A stretch of 64,000 nucleotides of DNA from Hyphomonadaceae bacterium UBA1849 (lineage in GTDB: Bacteria > Pseudomonadota > Alphaproteobacteria > Caulobacterales > Hyphomonadaceae). Below, piece after piece: positions 1 through 7,666 of the stretch (position 1 is its first letter; each line of letters begins with the position of its first letter). The stretch spans positions 73,264-137,263 of the forward strand of contig DDIN01000005.1 of assembly GCA_002338565.1 (NCBI GenBank), written 5' to 3'. A model generated the notes under the pieces. The model was not told the DNA's origin, searched no databases, and saw only the letters and a program-made list of their open reading frames with translations. The position numbers and the translations under genes are program-made.

Positions 1-626
1 AGGAAGGCAATATCGGCCTGATGAAAGCGGTTGATAAGTTCGAGTATCGCCGCGGCTATAAGTTCTCCACGTATGCGACATGGTGGATTCGTCAGGCGAT
101 CACACGGTCTATCGCGGACCAGGCGCGGACGATCCGTATTCCGGTGCACATGATCGAGACGATCAACAAAATCGTCCGGACACAGCGTCAGATGCTGCAC
201 GAGATTGGTCGCGAGCCGACACCTGAAGAGCTGGCTGAAAAGCTTGGTCTGCCACTTGAGAAAATCCGTAAGGTTCTCAAGATCGCGAAAGAGCCGATTT
301 CTCTGGAAACGCCGATTGGTGACGACGAGGATTCAAACCTTGGCGACTTCATCGAGGACAAGGCGGCGCTTCTTCCTGTGGATGCGGCGATCCAGTCCAA
401 CCTGCGTGAAACAACGACGCGCGTTCTGGCGTCACTCACGCCTCGCGAAGAGCGTGTCCTGCGTATGCGTTTCGGTATCGGTATGAACACTGACCACACG
501 CTGGAAGAAGTTGGTCAGCAGTTCTCGGTAACACGTGAGCGTATTCGCCAGATCGAGGCGAAAGCGCTTCGCAAGCTCAAGCATCCGAGCCGCTCGCGCA
601 AACTGCGCAGCTTCCTCGATACCTAA
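1..626 (+). CDS. rpoD: RNA polymerase primary sigma factor RpoD, 3' part
   Basis: This is the C-terminal end of the housekeeping sigma-70 factor; the 5' part lies outside the window, and the frame is already open at base 3. The protein shows region 2 (EGNIGLMKAVDKFEYRRGYK, then the STYATWWIRQAI stretch that reads the -10 element), region 3 (PTPEELAEKLGL), and region 4 with the helix-turn-helix TLEEVGQQFSVTRERIRQIE that contacts the -35 element, ending LRSFLDT as typical RpoD proteins do. The conserved region 2.4 and the C-terminal tail point to the primary sigma factor and not to RpoH or an ECF factor. A rho-independent terminator follows directly. Confidence 0.97.
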   Translation, partial: EGNIGLMKAVDKFEYRRGYKFSTYATWWIRQAITRSIADQARTIRIPVHMIETINKIVRTQRQMLHEIGREPTPEELAEKLGLPLEKIRKVLKIAKEPISLETPIGDDEDSNLGDFIEDKAALLPVDAAIQSNLRETTTRVLASLTPREERVLRMRFGIGMNTDHTLEEVGQQFSVTRERIRQIEAKALRKLKHPSRSRKLRSFLDT

Positions 627-634
627 GAGATTTG

Positions 635-662
635 AAAAGGCGGCCCTCGGGTCGCCTTTTTT
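635..662 (+). terminator. Rho-independent terminator after rpoD
   Basis: AAAAGGCG and CGCCTTTT form the stem, with a short C/G extension inside, followed by a T run. It starts 8 nt after the rpoD stop codon. Confidence 0.85.
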
Positions 663-674
663 CTGTGGGGGCAT

Positions 675-1355
675 ATGGGCTACGAAATCTATATCCATAG
701 AAAGCCCAATTACTGGGATGAGCAGGACTTCGGCGCGATCACGCTCGAAGACTTGCGTGAAATCCATGCTCGCCACCCCGAACTTGAGTTTATGGACGGG
801 GCAGATGCGTCCCCTCGTCTTGTCACAAATCCGGAGACGGGTGAGGAAATCCGACTAGCTGCTGCTGGGTTTCGCTGGATCGAAGGCTTCTGGTTGTCCG
901 AGGATGGCATGCTTCGCGCTAAATACCGCGACGATCAAACCATAATTGATGCGTTGCGTTTAGCGGTTCTGCTGGACGCACGTGTTCAAGGGGATGATGG
1001 TGAGTTTTATGACTCGCTGGCTGATCTTTCCGTTGGTGAAGAACCTCAGCAACCGGAGGCTAGGGCGAGATCATTCTGGCTTTCGCCTCCAAAATCAGAA
1101 GGTTTCCGTGTAGTCTGGTTTGGTCTGATCATTGCGCTCTGGACGCCGCCGTTGATCGCGTGTGCGCTTATCTTCATGCTGCTTCATCAGGCGCCGGACG
1201 GTGAAAACCTTTCAAACGATCTGATGCTCAAGGTGCTGACGGTGTCTGCGTTGCTGGCGCTATATATTGCGGCGATGTTCATCTTGAAATTCGGAGACAA
1301 AGTGCTGGTCTCCGTATGGAGGTATATCTCTGGCGAGGACATTGAGAATCCATGA
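675..1355 (+). CDS. Hypothetical protein with two C-terminal membrane segments
   Basis: I do not recognise a named family. The first 140 or so residues look soluble and acidic, including a stretch IIDALRLAVLLDARVQGDDG; two hydrophobic segments follow (about residues 147-170, VWFGLIIALWTPPLIACALI, and 184-205), so the protein is probably anchored in the inner membrane with a large cytoplasmic N-terminal domain. The ATG lies only 12 nt after the rpoD terminator, preceded by a G-rich stretch that can serve as ribosome binding site. Codon use looks like that of its neighbours. A short fragment of a related gene follows immediately downstream (1354-1467), which suggests local duplication and decay. 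Confidence 0.7.
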   Translation: MGYEIYIHRKPNYWDEQDFGAITLEDLREIHARHPELEFMDGADASPRLVTNPETGEEIRLAAAGFRWIEGFWLSEDGMLRAKYRDDQTIIDALRLAVLLDARVQGDDGEFYDSLADLSVGEEPQQPEARARSFWLSPPKSEGFRVVWFGLIIALWTPPLIACALIFMLLHQAPDGENLSNDLMLKVLTVSALLALYIAAMFILKFGDKVLVSVWRYISGEDIENP

Positions 1356-1467
1356 GACAATACTGCGTGCGCTATATCTCGCAGGGCTTCTAAACGCCAA
1401 AGTGCAGGGCGATGAAGGCGAGTTCTATCGCGCTGGCGCAGATGGCGTGGAGCATTTCAAGGCATAA
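1354..1467 (+). pseudogene. Remnant of a paralogue of the preceding gene
   Basis: In the frame starting at 1354 the DNA encodes about 37 residues, including LRALYLAGLLNAKVQGDEGE followed by FYRAG, before TAA at 1465. This matches the preceding protein's segment LRLAVLLDARVQGDDGEFYD closely. There is no in-frame start codon or upstream portion, so it reads as the surviving part of a second copy whose remainder was lost. An alternative is a C-terminal segment displaced by a deletion within a larger ancestral gene. Confidence 0.6.
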
Positions 1468-1512
1468 CCACTCCAGCTTGCAGCTTGATCGAGGCTGTGC
1501 AAGCATGCCGAC

Positions 1513-2325
1513 ATGACGACGGGCGGGCCTTCGGGAAACAATTTGATCTACATGCCGGCATGGGTGCGTATCAGCACACTGCTCGGCTTTCTTTTTTTCA
1601 TTGTACTTGGACTATGGCTGATCGCAGATGCTGTTATCTGGCAGGTGGTGATCGATAGCCCTGCCGTACCGCTTTCCTTTCTGAGCCTTGTTGTTCCCGC
1701 ATTCTTTGCTTTTCTCGTGGCGGCATTTGGACGCCGCTACATGCCGGAAATTCAGATCGCCAAGCGCGTCGAACGCTTTTTTACGGTAGAACTGCCAAAC
1801 GAGTTCAAGATTAATTTTCCATATCAGATGGAGGGCATTGGAAAGGCGGTCGACTACAAGGAATACAATCTGCGTCCGCAGAAACGCGGTGCTGAATACT
1901 GCCTCAGCGACGGCGAACGCCAAACATGGATCAATATTTGGTATGATCTGGTGGATATGCACGTGCTGTTCCGGATTTGTAAGTCGCCGGATGTGGAGGC
2001 GGAAGCTTTTAGCGAGGAGCTGGAGAGCGCGCTTGATGACTGGCGGCAACGTTTCGACGAGAAAAGCTGGCGCTGGCGCTGTAAAACCGTTCCGAACAGA
2101 GCCGATCCGGACAGGCAGATGGTCGAAATCTGGTTTACTAAACCCATGCAGCAGAGCTGGATTTATGACACCTATTTGCAGACGGTCACCAAGCAGGAGA
2201 TCGGTCAGATTGCGCTAACGTTCATGCAGGAAATGAAGCGTTGGGGCGGTGACTGGTGTGTGCAGCCATTCTGGCTTCAAGGGAAGGGAAAGACTGCTCC
2301 TGACGCGGCTGATTTACCCTCTTAG
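1513..2325 (+). CDS. Hypothetical two-pass membrane protein
   Basis: The 270-residue protein begins with two hydrophobic segments (about residues 19-41 and 49-72) separated by a short loop, followed by a soluble domain of about 195 residues rich in Trp and charged residues. I recognise no motif. The start at 1513 (MTTGGPSGNN) lacks a strong Shine-Dalgarno sequence; the internal Met at residue 14 is an alternative start just before the first membrane segment. It stands alone between the pseudogene and the transglutaminase gene, all on the same strand. Confidence 0.6.
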   Translation: MTTGGPSGNNLIYMPAWVRISTLLGFLFFIVLGLWLIADAVIWQVVIDSPAVPLSFLSLVVPAFFAFLVAAFGRRYMPEIQIAKRVERFFTVELPNEFKINFPYQMEGIGKAVDYKEYNLRPQKRGAEYCLSDGERQTWINIWYDLVDMHVLFRICKSPDVEAEAFSEELESALDDWRQRFDEKSWRWRCKTVPNRADPDRQMVEIWFTKPMQQSWIYDTYLQTVTKQEIGQIALTFMQEMKRWGGDWCVQPFWLQGKGKTAPDAADLPS

Positions 2326-2415
2326 TCGAACTATGGTTGCGTGTTGCACCATAACGTGTTGATAGCGCGGGAGTAGATTTCCCGAACTTAATGCAAACTC
2401 TGTCTGGAGCTATCC

Positions 2416-3198
2416 ATGCGTGTGTCGATTGCGGCAGACCTCGATTATTTTTTCCCTGAACCAGCCGATGTGTTGCTGGCGGTGGAAGCCATTCCGATGA
2501 AAGATCAGAAGCTTGTCCGGGACAAGTTGATGGTTGCCGGAGAAGCGACCCCGCTGCGTAGCTTTCAGGAGCATGGCACGCCGGGGCGCAGCCAGTGGAC
2601 TGAAGCGAACGATCGTGTTCAGATCCGATACGAAGCGCTGGTCGATGTAGAACGCCCGCCGCTTTCCATTGCGGGCCTCGATGTGCCGCCACGCCGTGAA
2701 CTGCCGCCGGATGTTGTCCATTATCTGTTTCCGAGCCGGTATTGCGAATCCGACAAGCTGGAAACCTATGCGATGAGCAAGTTCGGCCATCGCAGCGGCG
2801 GGGACCTCGTGCTGGAAATGACCGACTGGATCCGTCACAATTTTGAATATGTGCCGGGTTCGTCTGATAATTCCACAACGGCAACAGACAGTTTTCTACG
2901 GCGACAGGGCGTCTGCCGCGACTATTCTCACGTGCTGATCACACTCGCCCGTGCGATGGGTGTGCCTGCGCGCATGGCGTCTGTCTATGCGCCGGGCCTG
3001 AACCCGCCTGATTTCCATGCCGTTGTTGAAGTCTGGCTGGACGGGAACTGGCACCTGATTGATCCGGCAGGTATGGCCGCAGAAGAGAGCCTTGTGCGTA
3101 TTACCTATGGCCGTGACGCCACGGATATCAGCTTCATGACGATTTTTGGATATGCAGAGCTTCAGAGCCAGTCTGTGCTGGTGGCTGAAGTCGCCTGA
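2416..3198 (+). CDS. Transglutaminase-like cysteine protease domain protein
   Basis: Transglutaminase-like family protein of 260 residues. The C-terminal half carries the papain-fold catalytic triad in order: Cys in RRQGVCRDYSHVLI, His in PPDFHAVVEVW and Asp in WHLIDPAGMA. The N-terminal part contains the beta-rich region common in bacterial transglutaminase-like proteins (FPSRYCESDKL, then DWIRHNFEYVPG). There is no signal peptide, so it is predicted cytoplasmic. Bacterial members are thought to act as proteases or amidases rather than protein cross-linkers; the substrate is unknown. The start follows CTGGAGCTATCC, with a GGAG ribosome binding site. Confidence 0.88.
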   Translation: MRVSIAADLDYFFPEPADVLLAVEAIPMKDQKLVRDKLMVAGEATPLRSFQEHGTPGRSQWTEANDRVQIRYEALVDVERPPLSIAGLDVPPRRELPPDVVHYLFPSRYCESDKLETYAMSKFGHRSGGDLVLEMTDWIRHNFEYVPGSSDNSTTATDSFLRRQGVCRDYSHVLITLARAMGVPARMASVYAPGLNPPDFHAVVEVWLDGNWHLIDPAGMAAEESLVRITYGRDATDISFMTIFGYAELQSQSVLVAEVA

Positions 3199-3269
3199 CC
3201 TAGCGTCATACTTTTTCTGACGCCTGCGTCAGGTTAAGCTCTCTCCAAAAGATCATGGGAGAGAGACAA

Positions 3270-4700
3270 ATGGCTTCAGGAAATGCAGCGCGGATGCGCG
3301 AAATCCTCGACAAGCAGAAGGCCGCGCACATTCGTGAGGGCGCGCCATCTGCTGAACTACGTATGGACCGGATTGACCGCTGCATCCGCCAGCTCATCAA
3401 ATACAAGGATGAGATAGCTGATGCGCTCTGTGAGGATTTCGGGCATCGCTCCAAAGACCAGACGACCTTTACTGATGTCGTGTCCTCGCTCGGGCCGCTC
3501 AAGCATTCCAAAGCAAACCTGCGCAAATGGATGAAGCCGGAAAAGCGTAAGGTGGAAGCGCCGCTGAACCTGCTTGGTGCAAAAGCGCGGCTTGAGTATC
3601 AGCCGAAGGGCACTGTTGGCATCATCTCGCCATGGAACTTCCCTGTGCAGCTCACCTTTGCACCGCTGGCGAACATCCTGGCCGCGGGCAACCGCGCCAT
3701 GATCAAGCCTTCCGAGTTCACTGAGGCGACCTCTGCGCTGATGGAGAAGATGTTCTCTGAAGTGTTCGACGAGGAAGAGATTGCCGTGATTACGGGTGGG
3801 CCGGAAGTCGGCGGCGAGTTCTGCGCTCTGGCTTTTGACCACATCATCTTCACAGGCGCGACCTCGATTGCCCATCACGTTATGCGTGCGGCAGCTGAGA
3901 ACCTGGTGCCGCTGACGCTGGAGCTGGGCGGTAAATCGCCGGTCATCATCGGCCGGTCGGCAGATATGGAGAAAACGGCTGCGCGCGTCATGAATGGCAA
4001 GGCGCTGAATGCGGGCCAGATCTGTCTGGCGCCGGACTATGTATTCACGCCGGAAGAGAGCGTGGGCGCGTTTGTTGATGCCTCGCAAAAGGCTGTCGCG
4101 AAGATGTTCCCAACGGGGCTGAAGGATAATGATGACTATACGTCCGTTATCAACCAGCGCCATTACGATCGCCTGCAGGGCTATCTTGAAGATGCTAAAG
4201 CCAAGGGCGGCGAGATCGTGGAGATCAATCCAGCCGGCGAGAACTTCTCCCAGCAGCCGCACCATAAAATCCCGCCAACGCTGGTTCTGAACCCGTCTGA
4301 CGATATGGACATCATGAAGGACGAGATTTTCGGCCCTCTGCTGCCGGTGAAAACCTATAAGGGCGTTGAGGATGCGGTCTCCTACGTGAATGCGCATGAC
4401 CGTCCGCTGGGACTTTACTATTTTGGTGCAGACAAGGCTGAGGAAGCCAGAGTGCTGAACAACACGACTTCCGGCGGCGTCACCGTGAATGACGTGATTT
4501 TCCACGTCGCACAGGAAGACCTGCCGTTTGGCGGGGTGGGGCCATCGGGCATGGGCTCATATCATGGCCATGACGGCTTTAAGGAATTCTCGCACAAGAA
4601 ATCGGTCTACACGCAGACCGGAAACGAAATTCTCGCGATGTTCCGTCCACCTTACGGCGATACCTTCCGTAAGCAGCTTGCGGGTCGTCTGAAAGGCTAG
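3270..4700 (+). CDS. Aldehyde dehydrogenase, coniferyl-aldehyde dehydrogenase type
   Basis: NAD(P)-dependent aldehyde dehydrogenase of about 476 residues that oxidises aldehydes to acids. Visible hallmarks are the cofactor/active-site region GIISPWNFPVQLTFAPLANI, the general-base glutamate in PLTLELGGKSPV, and the catalytic cysteine in ALNAGQICLAPDYV. The ICLAPDYV context and the short length are typical of the coniferyl/long-chain aldehyde dehydrogenase branch (calB, AlkH, YwdH-like). I chose ATG 3270 over the in-frame ATG at 3255 because GGGAGAGAG lies at the right distance before it, while nothing suitable precedes 3255. The substrate cannot be read from the sequence. Confidence 0.92.
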   Translation: MASGNAARMREILDKQKAAHIREGAPSAELRMDRIDRCIRQLIKYKDEIADALCEDFGHRSKDQTTFTDVVSSLGPLKHSKANLRKWMKPEKRKVEAPLNLLGAKARLEYQPKGTVGIISPWNFPVQLTFAPLANILAAGNRAMIKPSEFTEATSALMEKMFSEVFDEEEIAVITGGPEVGGEFCALAFDHIIFTGATSIAHHVMRAAAENLVPLTLELGGKSPVIIGRSADMEKTAARVMNGKALNAGQICLAPDYVFTPEESVGAFVDASQKAVAKMFPTGLKDNDDYTSVINQRHYDRLQGYLEDAKAKGGEIVEINPAGENFSQQPHHKIPPTLVLNPSDDMDIMKDEIFGPLLPVKTYKGVEDAVSYVNAHDRPLGLYYFGADKAEEARVLNNTTSGGVTVNDVIFHVAQEDLPFGGVGPSGMGSYHGHDGFKEFSHKKSVYTQTGNEILAMFRPPYGDTFRKQLAGRLKG

Positions 4701-4740
4701 GTTTTTAAAATCAGAATAAATTCAGCAGACTGAACAAATT

Positions 4741-4770
4741 CAGAGATCGATGAAATTTTATCGATCTCTG
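4741..4770. repeat. Perfect 11-bp inverted repeat upstream of flagellin gene
   Basis: CAGAGATCGAT and ATCGATCTCTG flank an 8-nt A/T-rich loop. It lies 40 nt after the aldehyde dehydrogenase stop and 115 nt before the flagellin start. No T run follows on the + strand, so it may be a processing or stabilising hairpin or an operator rather than a simple terminator. Confidence 0.6.
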
Positions 4771-4885
4771 GAACACTGAGTAAAATACTTGGTCTTAAAG
4801 GAAGGAGTAGGAGGGGGACTCTGATTGGGTTCTCAGGACAAGTTATGCACGTTCCAAAATGGAGCGTGGTGAAGGGCGAGGCAGA

Positions 4886-6049
4886 ATGCTGAGCGTAAAC
4901 ACTAATTACGGTGCCATGACGGCACTGCAGAATCTATCTGCGACGTCTGCGGAGAAATCCCAGATACAAAGCCGGATCAATACCGGGCTTGCCGTGGCAA
5001 GCGCGAAGGATAACGGCGCTATCTATGCCATTGCCAAAGGTCTCGACGCCGACATGGTTTCCGCCAGTGTCGAGCAGTCCCAGCTGGACCGTGTTTCTTC
5101 AACACTCGATGTGACCCTGTCGGCTCTGGACAGTATTTCCGATCTCATGATCGATATGAAGGAAAAAGCGCTCGCCATGACCGATGAGTCGATGACATAC
5201 GAGCAGCTGAAAGCCTTCAACGAAGATTTCAACGCGCTGTTTGATCAGGCACAGACGGTGGCGCGCAACGCAGCCTTTAACGACATCAATCTGCTGGACG
5301 GTTCAACGCTGACACTGGAAACAACGTCGTTAAGCGTGATTGAAGGCTTTGACCTGGCCGACATTCTGGAGAATGGCGTTACGCGCACCGGAGATGTTTC
5401 AGGCGTTTTTGGCGGTTATAGCGGCACAGTTACGGGTAATCTGGGCGGCGTGATCAACGGAAATATGGACGCTGTCGTGTACGGTGATGTTGGCGGCGTC
5501 ATTAATGGGGACATCAACGGTGACATTTACGGTAGCTTTTCAGGCGTAGTTAATGGCAACGTCAACGGTGATATTTACGGGACGTTCGACGGCGTCCTGA
5601 ATGGAGCGTTCAATGGCTCCCTTCACAACGGAACCGTTACTCCACCGCAGGAAGTTACGATTGAGGCGGCTGATGAAACTGCAGCCGAGTATCTGGGCCG
5701 AACTTATGGTGGTGTTTCCGGGTACGAAGAAGATCCGTTCTCCTTCGACCCTAAGCAGGACCTTCATTATCATTATACGGGCATGGTCGCCTCGATCGAG
5801 AACACGATTTCAGGCCTTGCAAATTACTCGTCGAAACTAGGTTCGCTTGCCAAAGCGGCCGACATTCAGAACAATTTCCTGCAGATCAAGAATGATGTTC
5901 TGATGAAGACTAAGGGCAGCATGGTAGATGCGGATATGGCACGCGAGAGTGCGCGTCTATCTGCAATCCAGACTAAAGAACAGCTTGGTGTTCAGGCGCT
6001 CTCAATCGCCAATCAGGCTCCGAACATGGTGCTGCGCTTGTTCGGCTAA
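4886..6049 (+). CDS. Flagellin with an inserted tandem-repeat domain
   Basis: Structural protein of the flagellar filament, exported by the flagellar type III system. The N-terminal D0/D1 region is classical (MLSVNTNYGAMTALQNLS, then SQIQSRINTGLAVASAKDNG) and so is the C-terminal D1/D0 region (VDADMARESARLSAIQTKEQ, ending APNMVLRLFG). The start at 4886 gives the usual flagellin N-terminus; the in-frame ATG at 4859 would add nine atypical residues. Between the conserved ends, residues 173-251 form five near-identical 16-residue repeats (annotated separately) instead of an ordinary variable domain. No other flagellar gene is nearby, so this is an isolated filament gene, possibly one of several flagellins in the genome. 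Confidence 0.93.
   Translation: MLSVNTNYGAMTALQNLSATSAEKSQIQSRINTGLAVASAKDNGAIYAIAKGLDADMVSASVEQSQLDRVSSTLDVTLSALDSISDLMIDMKEKALAMTDESMTYEQLKAFNEDFNALFDQAQTVARNAAFNDINLLDGSTLTLETTSLSVIEGFDLADILENGVTRTGDVSGVFGGYSGTVTGNLGGVINGNMDAVVYGDVGGVINGDINGDIYGSFSGVVNGNVNGDIYGTFDGVLNGAFNGSLHNGTVTPPQEVTIEAADETAAEYLGRTYGGVSGYEEDPFSFDPKQDLHYHYTGMVASIENTISGLANYSSKLGSLAKAADIQNNFLQIKNDVLMKTKGSMVDADMARESARLSAIQTKEQLGVQALSIANQAPNMVLRLFG
5402..5638 (+). repeat. Five tandem 16-residue repeats inside the flagellin
   Basis: Units start at 5402 (45 nt), 5447, 5495, 5543 and 5591 (48 nt each). Examples are GVINGDINGDIYGSFS, GVVNGNVNGDIYGTFD and GVLNGAFNGSLHNGTV. Each unit is made of four tetrapeptides of the form x-hydrophobic-x-Gly, a pattern expected to fold as a beta-solenoid. 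Nucleotide similarity is highest between units 3 and 4, suggesting recent duplication. Confidence 0.85.
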
Positions 6050-6093
6050 TCAATCTGATTGACCGGCTCGACAAATACGTTTATCGTTTATCG

Positions 6094-6459
6094 ATGACAA
6101 ACAAGTATGATCTCGAGCCGGGCGACGTCGTCTCCGTGCGATTTGCGGGTGTTCTGCGCCACTACGGCGTCGTCACCTTTGGTGGCCGCATCGTATCCAA
6201 TAATGGCGAACGCGGCGGGGTGATTTCTCAGACCTTCGAGGAGTTTGCGCAGGGACGCGAGGTTCAGGTCGATCCGCGGCGTAGCTCTGCAGACGGTTAT
6301 CATGCCCATCACAACGCTCATCGCAGGTTAGGGCATGATTATCATCTGGCCGGTTCAAATTGTATCGACTTTGCGCGTCATGCAACGCGCCGCTCACCGA
6401 CTGTCAGCCAGTACGCGCGCGGCACGTTCGAAACGCTGAAAGACATGTTCCGGCGTTAG
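6094..6459 (+). CDS. LRAT/NlpC-P60-like cysteine domain protein
   Basis: Single-domain protein of 121 residues resembling the LRAT (lecithin:retinol acyltransferase) branch of the permuted papain fold. The first conserved block is LEPGDVVSVRFAGVLRHYGV, with the likely catalytic His in RHYGV; the second is HLAGSNCIDFARHATR, with the likely nucleophile Cys in SNCIDF, equivalent to the NCEHF block of LRAT proteins. Bacterial members are thiol acyltransferases or amidases of mostly unknown substrate. There is no signal peptide. It starts 44 nt after the flagellin stop without a clear Shine-Dalgarno sequence, so it could be co-transcribed with flagellin. Its stop overlaps the stop of the convergent thioredoxin-like gene by 4 nt. 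Confidence 0.7.
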   Translation: MTNKYDLEPGDVVSVRFAGVLRHYGVVTFGGRIVSNNGERGGVISQTFEEFAQGREVQVDPRRSSADGYHAHHNAHRRLGHDYHLAGSNCIDFARHATRRSPTVSQYARGTFETLKDMFRR

Positions 6460-6977
6460 GCGCGTTCGCAATACTGGTTTGCGAATGAGACCATAGCCTC
6501 TTCGTTATAGCCGCGGCCTTCTTCCAGTTCGCCTGTGCCCTGTGAGGCGACGAGCTCTCCCTGCGCATCCAGAACGAAGAAGTGCGGATAGCCCTGACGT
6601 TCAGGGTATGCCGAGAGGAATTCTTCATTCTCGTTCTCGTCTGAATAATTCACTTTCAGAACCACGAAAGCACAGGCAAACGCCTCATGCGTCGGCTGGT
6701 TTGTTTCGATGTAGGCATCGATCAGATGGCACCAGGAACACCATTCACCGCCAACATCCATGAGGATGTATTTGCCTTCAGCCTGAGCAAGCTCCATCGC
6801 CTCTGCGAGGTCTGCGACCGGATCATCCTCAGGGCTGAAATCTTCATTGATGTGGGTGATCGGCGTCGGCGTATACGCGGCCTCTGATGAGGTCTCCGCA
6901 GGCGTATCTGAACCGCCGCAAGCCGCGATCATGAATAGCGGCACGATGAGGGCGGAAAGAAGTGTTAGTCGACGCAT
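6456..6977 (-). CDS. Thioredoxin-like lipoprotein
   Basis: Periplasmic lipoprotein of 173 residues with a thioredoxin fold. The signal peptide ends in a lipobox (FMIAAC, Cys20), so mature protein should be lipid-anchored. The redox motif is Cys80-Ser-Trp-Cys83 in the context VGGEWCSWCHLIDAY, and the cis-proline region is visible as RQGYPHFFVLDAQGE. This architecture fits the thioredoxin/DUF255-like or DsbD-gamma-like proteins that reduce or isomerise disulfides in the envelope; the partner is unknown. It is monocistronic, with convergent neighbour overlap at its 3' end. Confidence 0.85.
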   Translation of the reverse strand: MRRLTLLSALIVPLFMIAACGGSDTPAETSSEAAYTPTPITHINEDFSPEDDPVADLAEAMELAQAEGKYILMDVGGEWCSWCHLIDAYIETNQPTHEAFACAFVVLKVNYSDENENEEFLSAYPERQGYPHFFVLDAQGELVASQGTGELEEGRGYNEEAMVSFANQYCERA

Positions 6978-7099
6978 AATAGCTCCCCGAAAATTCTACA
7001 GCCAATCAGTACGATGTGCGTGGCCATGAAGGGAAGGGCGTTCTCAAAATAATGAGGGCTGCGACCAAATACGCCATGAAGATAGGCGCTGAATGGGTG

Positions 7100-7119
7100 T
7101 TATTGTATAGCCACAATAA
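7100..7119 (+). repeat. Leader inverted repeat before first DUF3775 gene
   Basis: TTATTGT and ACAATAA flank a 6-nt loop immediately before the AGAAAGGAG ribosome binding site of the gene at 7136. It could be a small leader hairpin or an operator half-site pair. Confidence 0.4.
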
Positions 7120-7135
7120 AAGAAAGGAGACTGCC

Positions 7136-7600
7136 GTGAAGACGATTGATACCGGACCTAAGGTCGAGGAGCTGGGCGTCTCGGAGAACACGCTGGCTGC
7201 AATCATTCTTGAGGCCCGCACATTCGATGCGACCATGCCGGAAGTTGATGAGGATGAAGCGTCTAACGACGTCGATGATGACGAGATTTCCGTCCTTGAA
7301 GATCAGGACGACAATCCTGCCCTTCAGGTGCTGATGGAAGCCGTTAAGAGCCTCTCCATGGAAGAGCAGGAAACGCTGGTTGCGCTAGTCTGGCTTGGAC
7401 GCGGTGACTTTGATTCCGAGGAGTGGGATGAGGCCCGCGCCATGGCCGCCGAACGCGACAACGGCGACGTCGCCGGCTATCTGGCAGGCATTCCAATGCT
7501 CGGCGATTATCTGGAGGCTGGCGCCGATGCGCTGGGCATTAATCTGTCAGAGACAGAGGCGCAGACCATGTCGCATCCTCAGAAGCGTGCCGAATTTTAG
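7136..7600 (+). CDS. DUF3775 family protein (copy 1)
   Basis: Acidic protein of about 154 residues of the DUF3775 type, function unknown. The GTG start at 7136 is supported by AGAAAGGAG 7 nt upstream and by exact alignment of its N-terminus with the following paralogue; a longer reading from 7016 would add 40 atypical residues. Features are an N-terminal segment TGPKVEELGVSENTLAAIIL, a central acidic stretch (residues about 40-60), and a conserved C-terminal block: ETLVALVWLGRGDFDSEEW, then AGIPMLGDYLEAGADALGI. No membrane segment or signal peptide is seen. It forms a tandem pair with 7667-8143. Confidence 0.75.
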   Translation: MKTIDTGPKVEELGVSENTLAAIILEARTFDATMPEVDEDEASNDVDDDEISVLEDQDDNPALQVLMEAVKSLSMEEQETLVALVWLGRGDFDSEEWDEARAMAAERDNGDVAGYLAGIPMLGDYLEAGADALGINLSETEAQTMSHPQKRAEF

Positions 7601-7619
7601 GCGCTGTCCTGAAACAATT

Positions 7620-7664
7620 TTTGCTCCTGCACGTTGGTTTCGCAGACGACAAAGCAGGAGCAAA
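7620..7664 (+). promoter_or_regulatory. Hairpin that sequesters the ribosome binding site of the second DUF3775 gene
   Basis: TTTGCTCCTGC (7620-7630) pairs perfectly with GCAGGAGCAAA (7654-7664), enclosing 23 nt. The AGGAG Shine-Dalgarno sequence of the gene starting at 7667 is entirely inside the 3' arm, so the hairpin would block translation unless opened. It could also serve as attenuator between the two paralogues; a following T run is absent. Confidence 0.6.
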
Positions 7665-7666
7665 TT

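Noticed and set aside
3357..4505. 382-codon frame on the - strand opposite the aldehyde dehydrogenase
   Set aside because: Antisense shadow of a well supported gene; His/Arg-rich product without recognisable domain.
4770..4795. GGAAC upstream of flagellin
   Set aside because: The sequence 16-17 nt later is GGTC or GTCT, not a CGTT-like -10.
7016..7135. 40-residue N-terminal extension of the first DUF3775 protein
   Set aside because: The paralogue starts exactly at the position of GTG 7136, which has its own good ribosome binding site.
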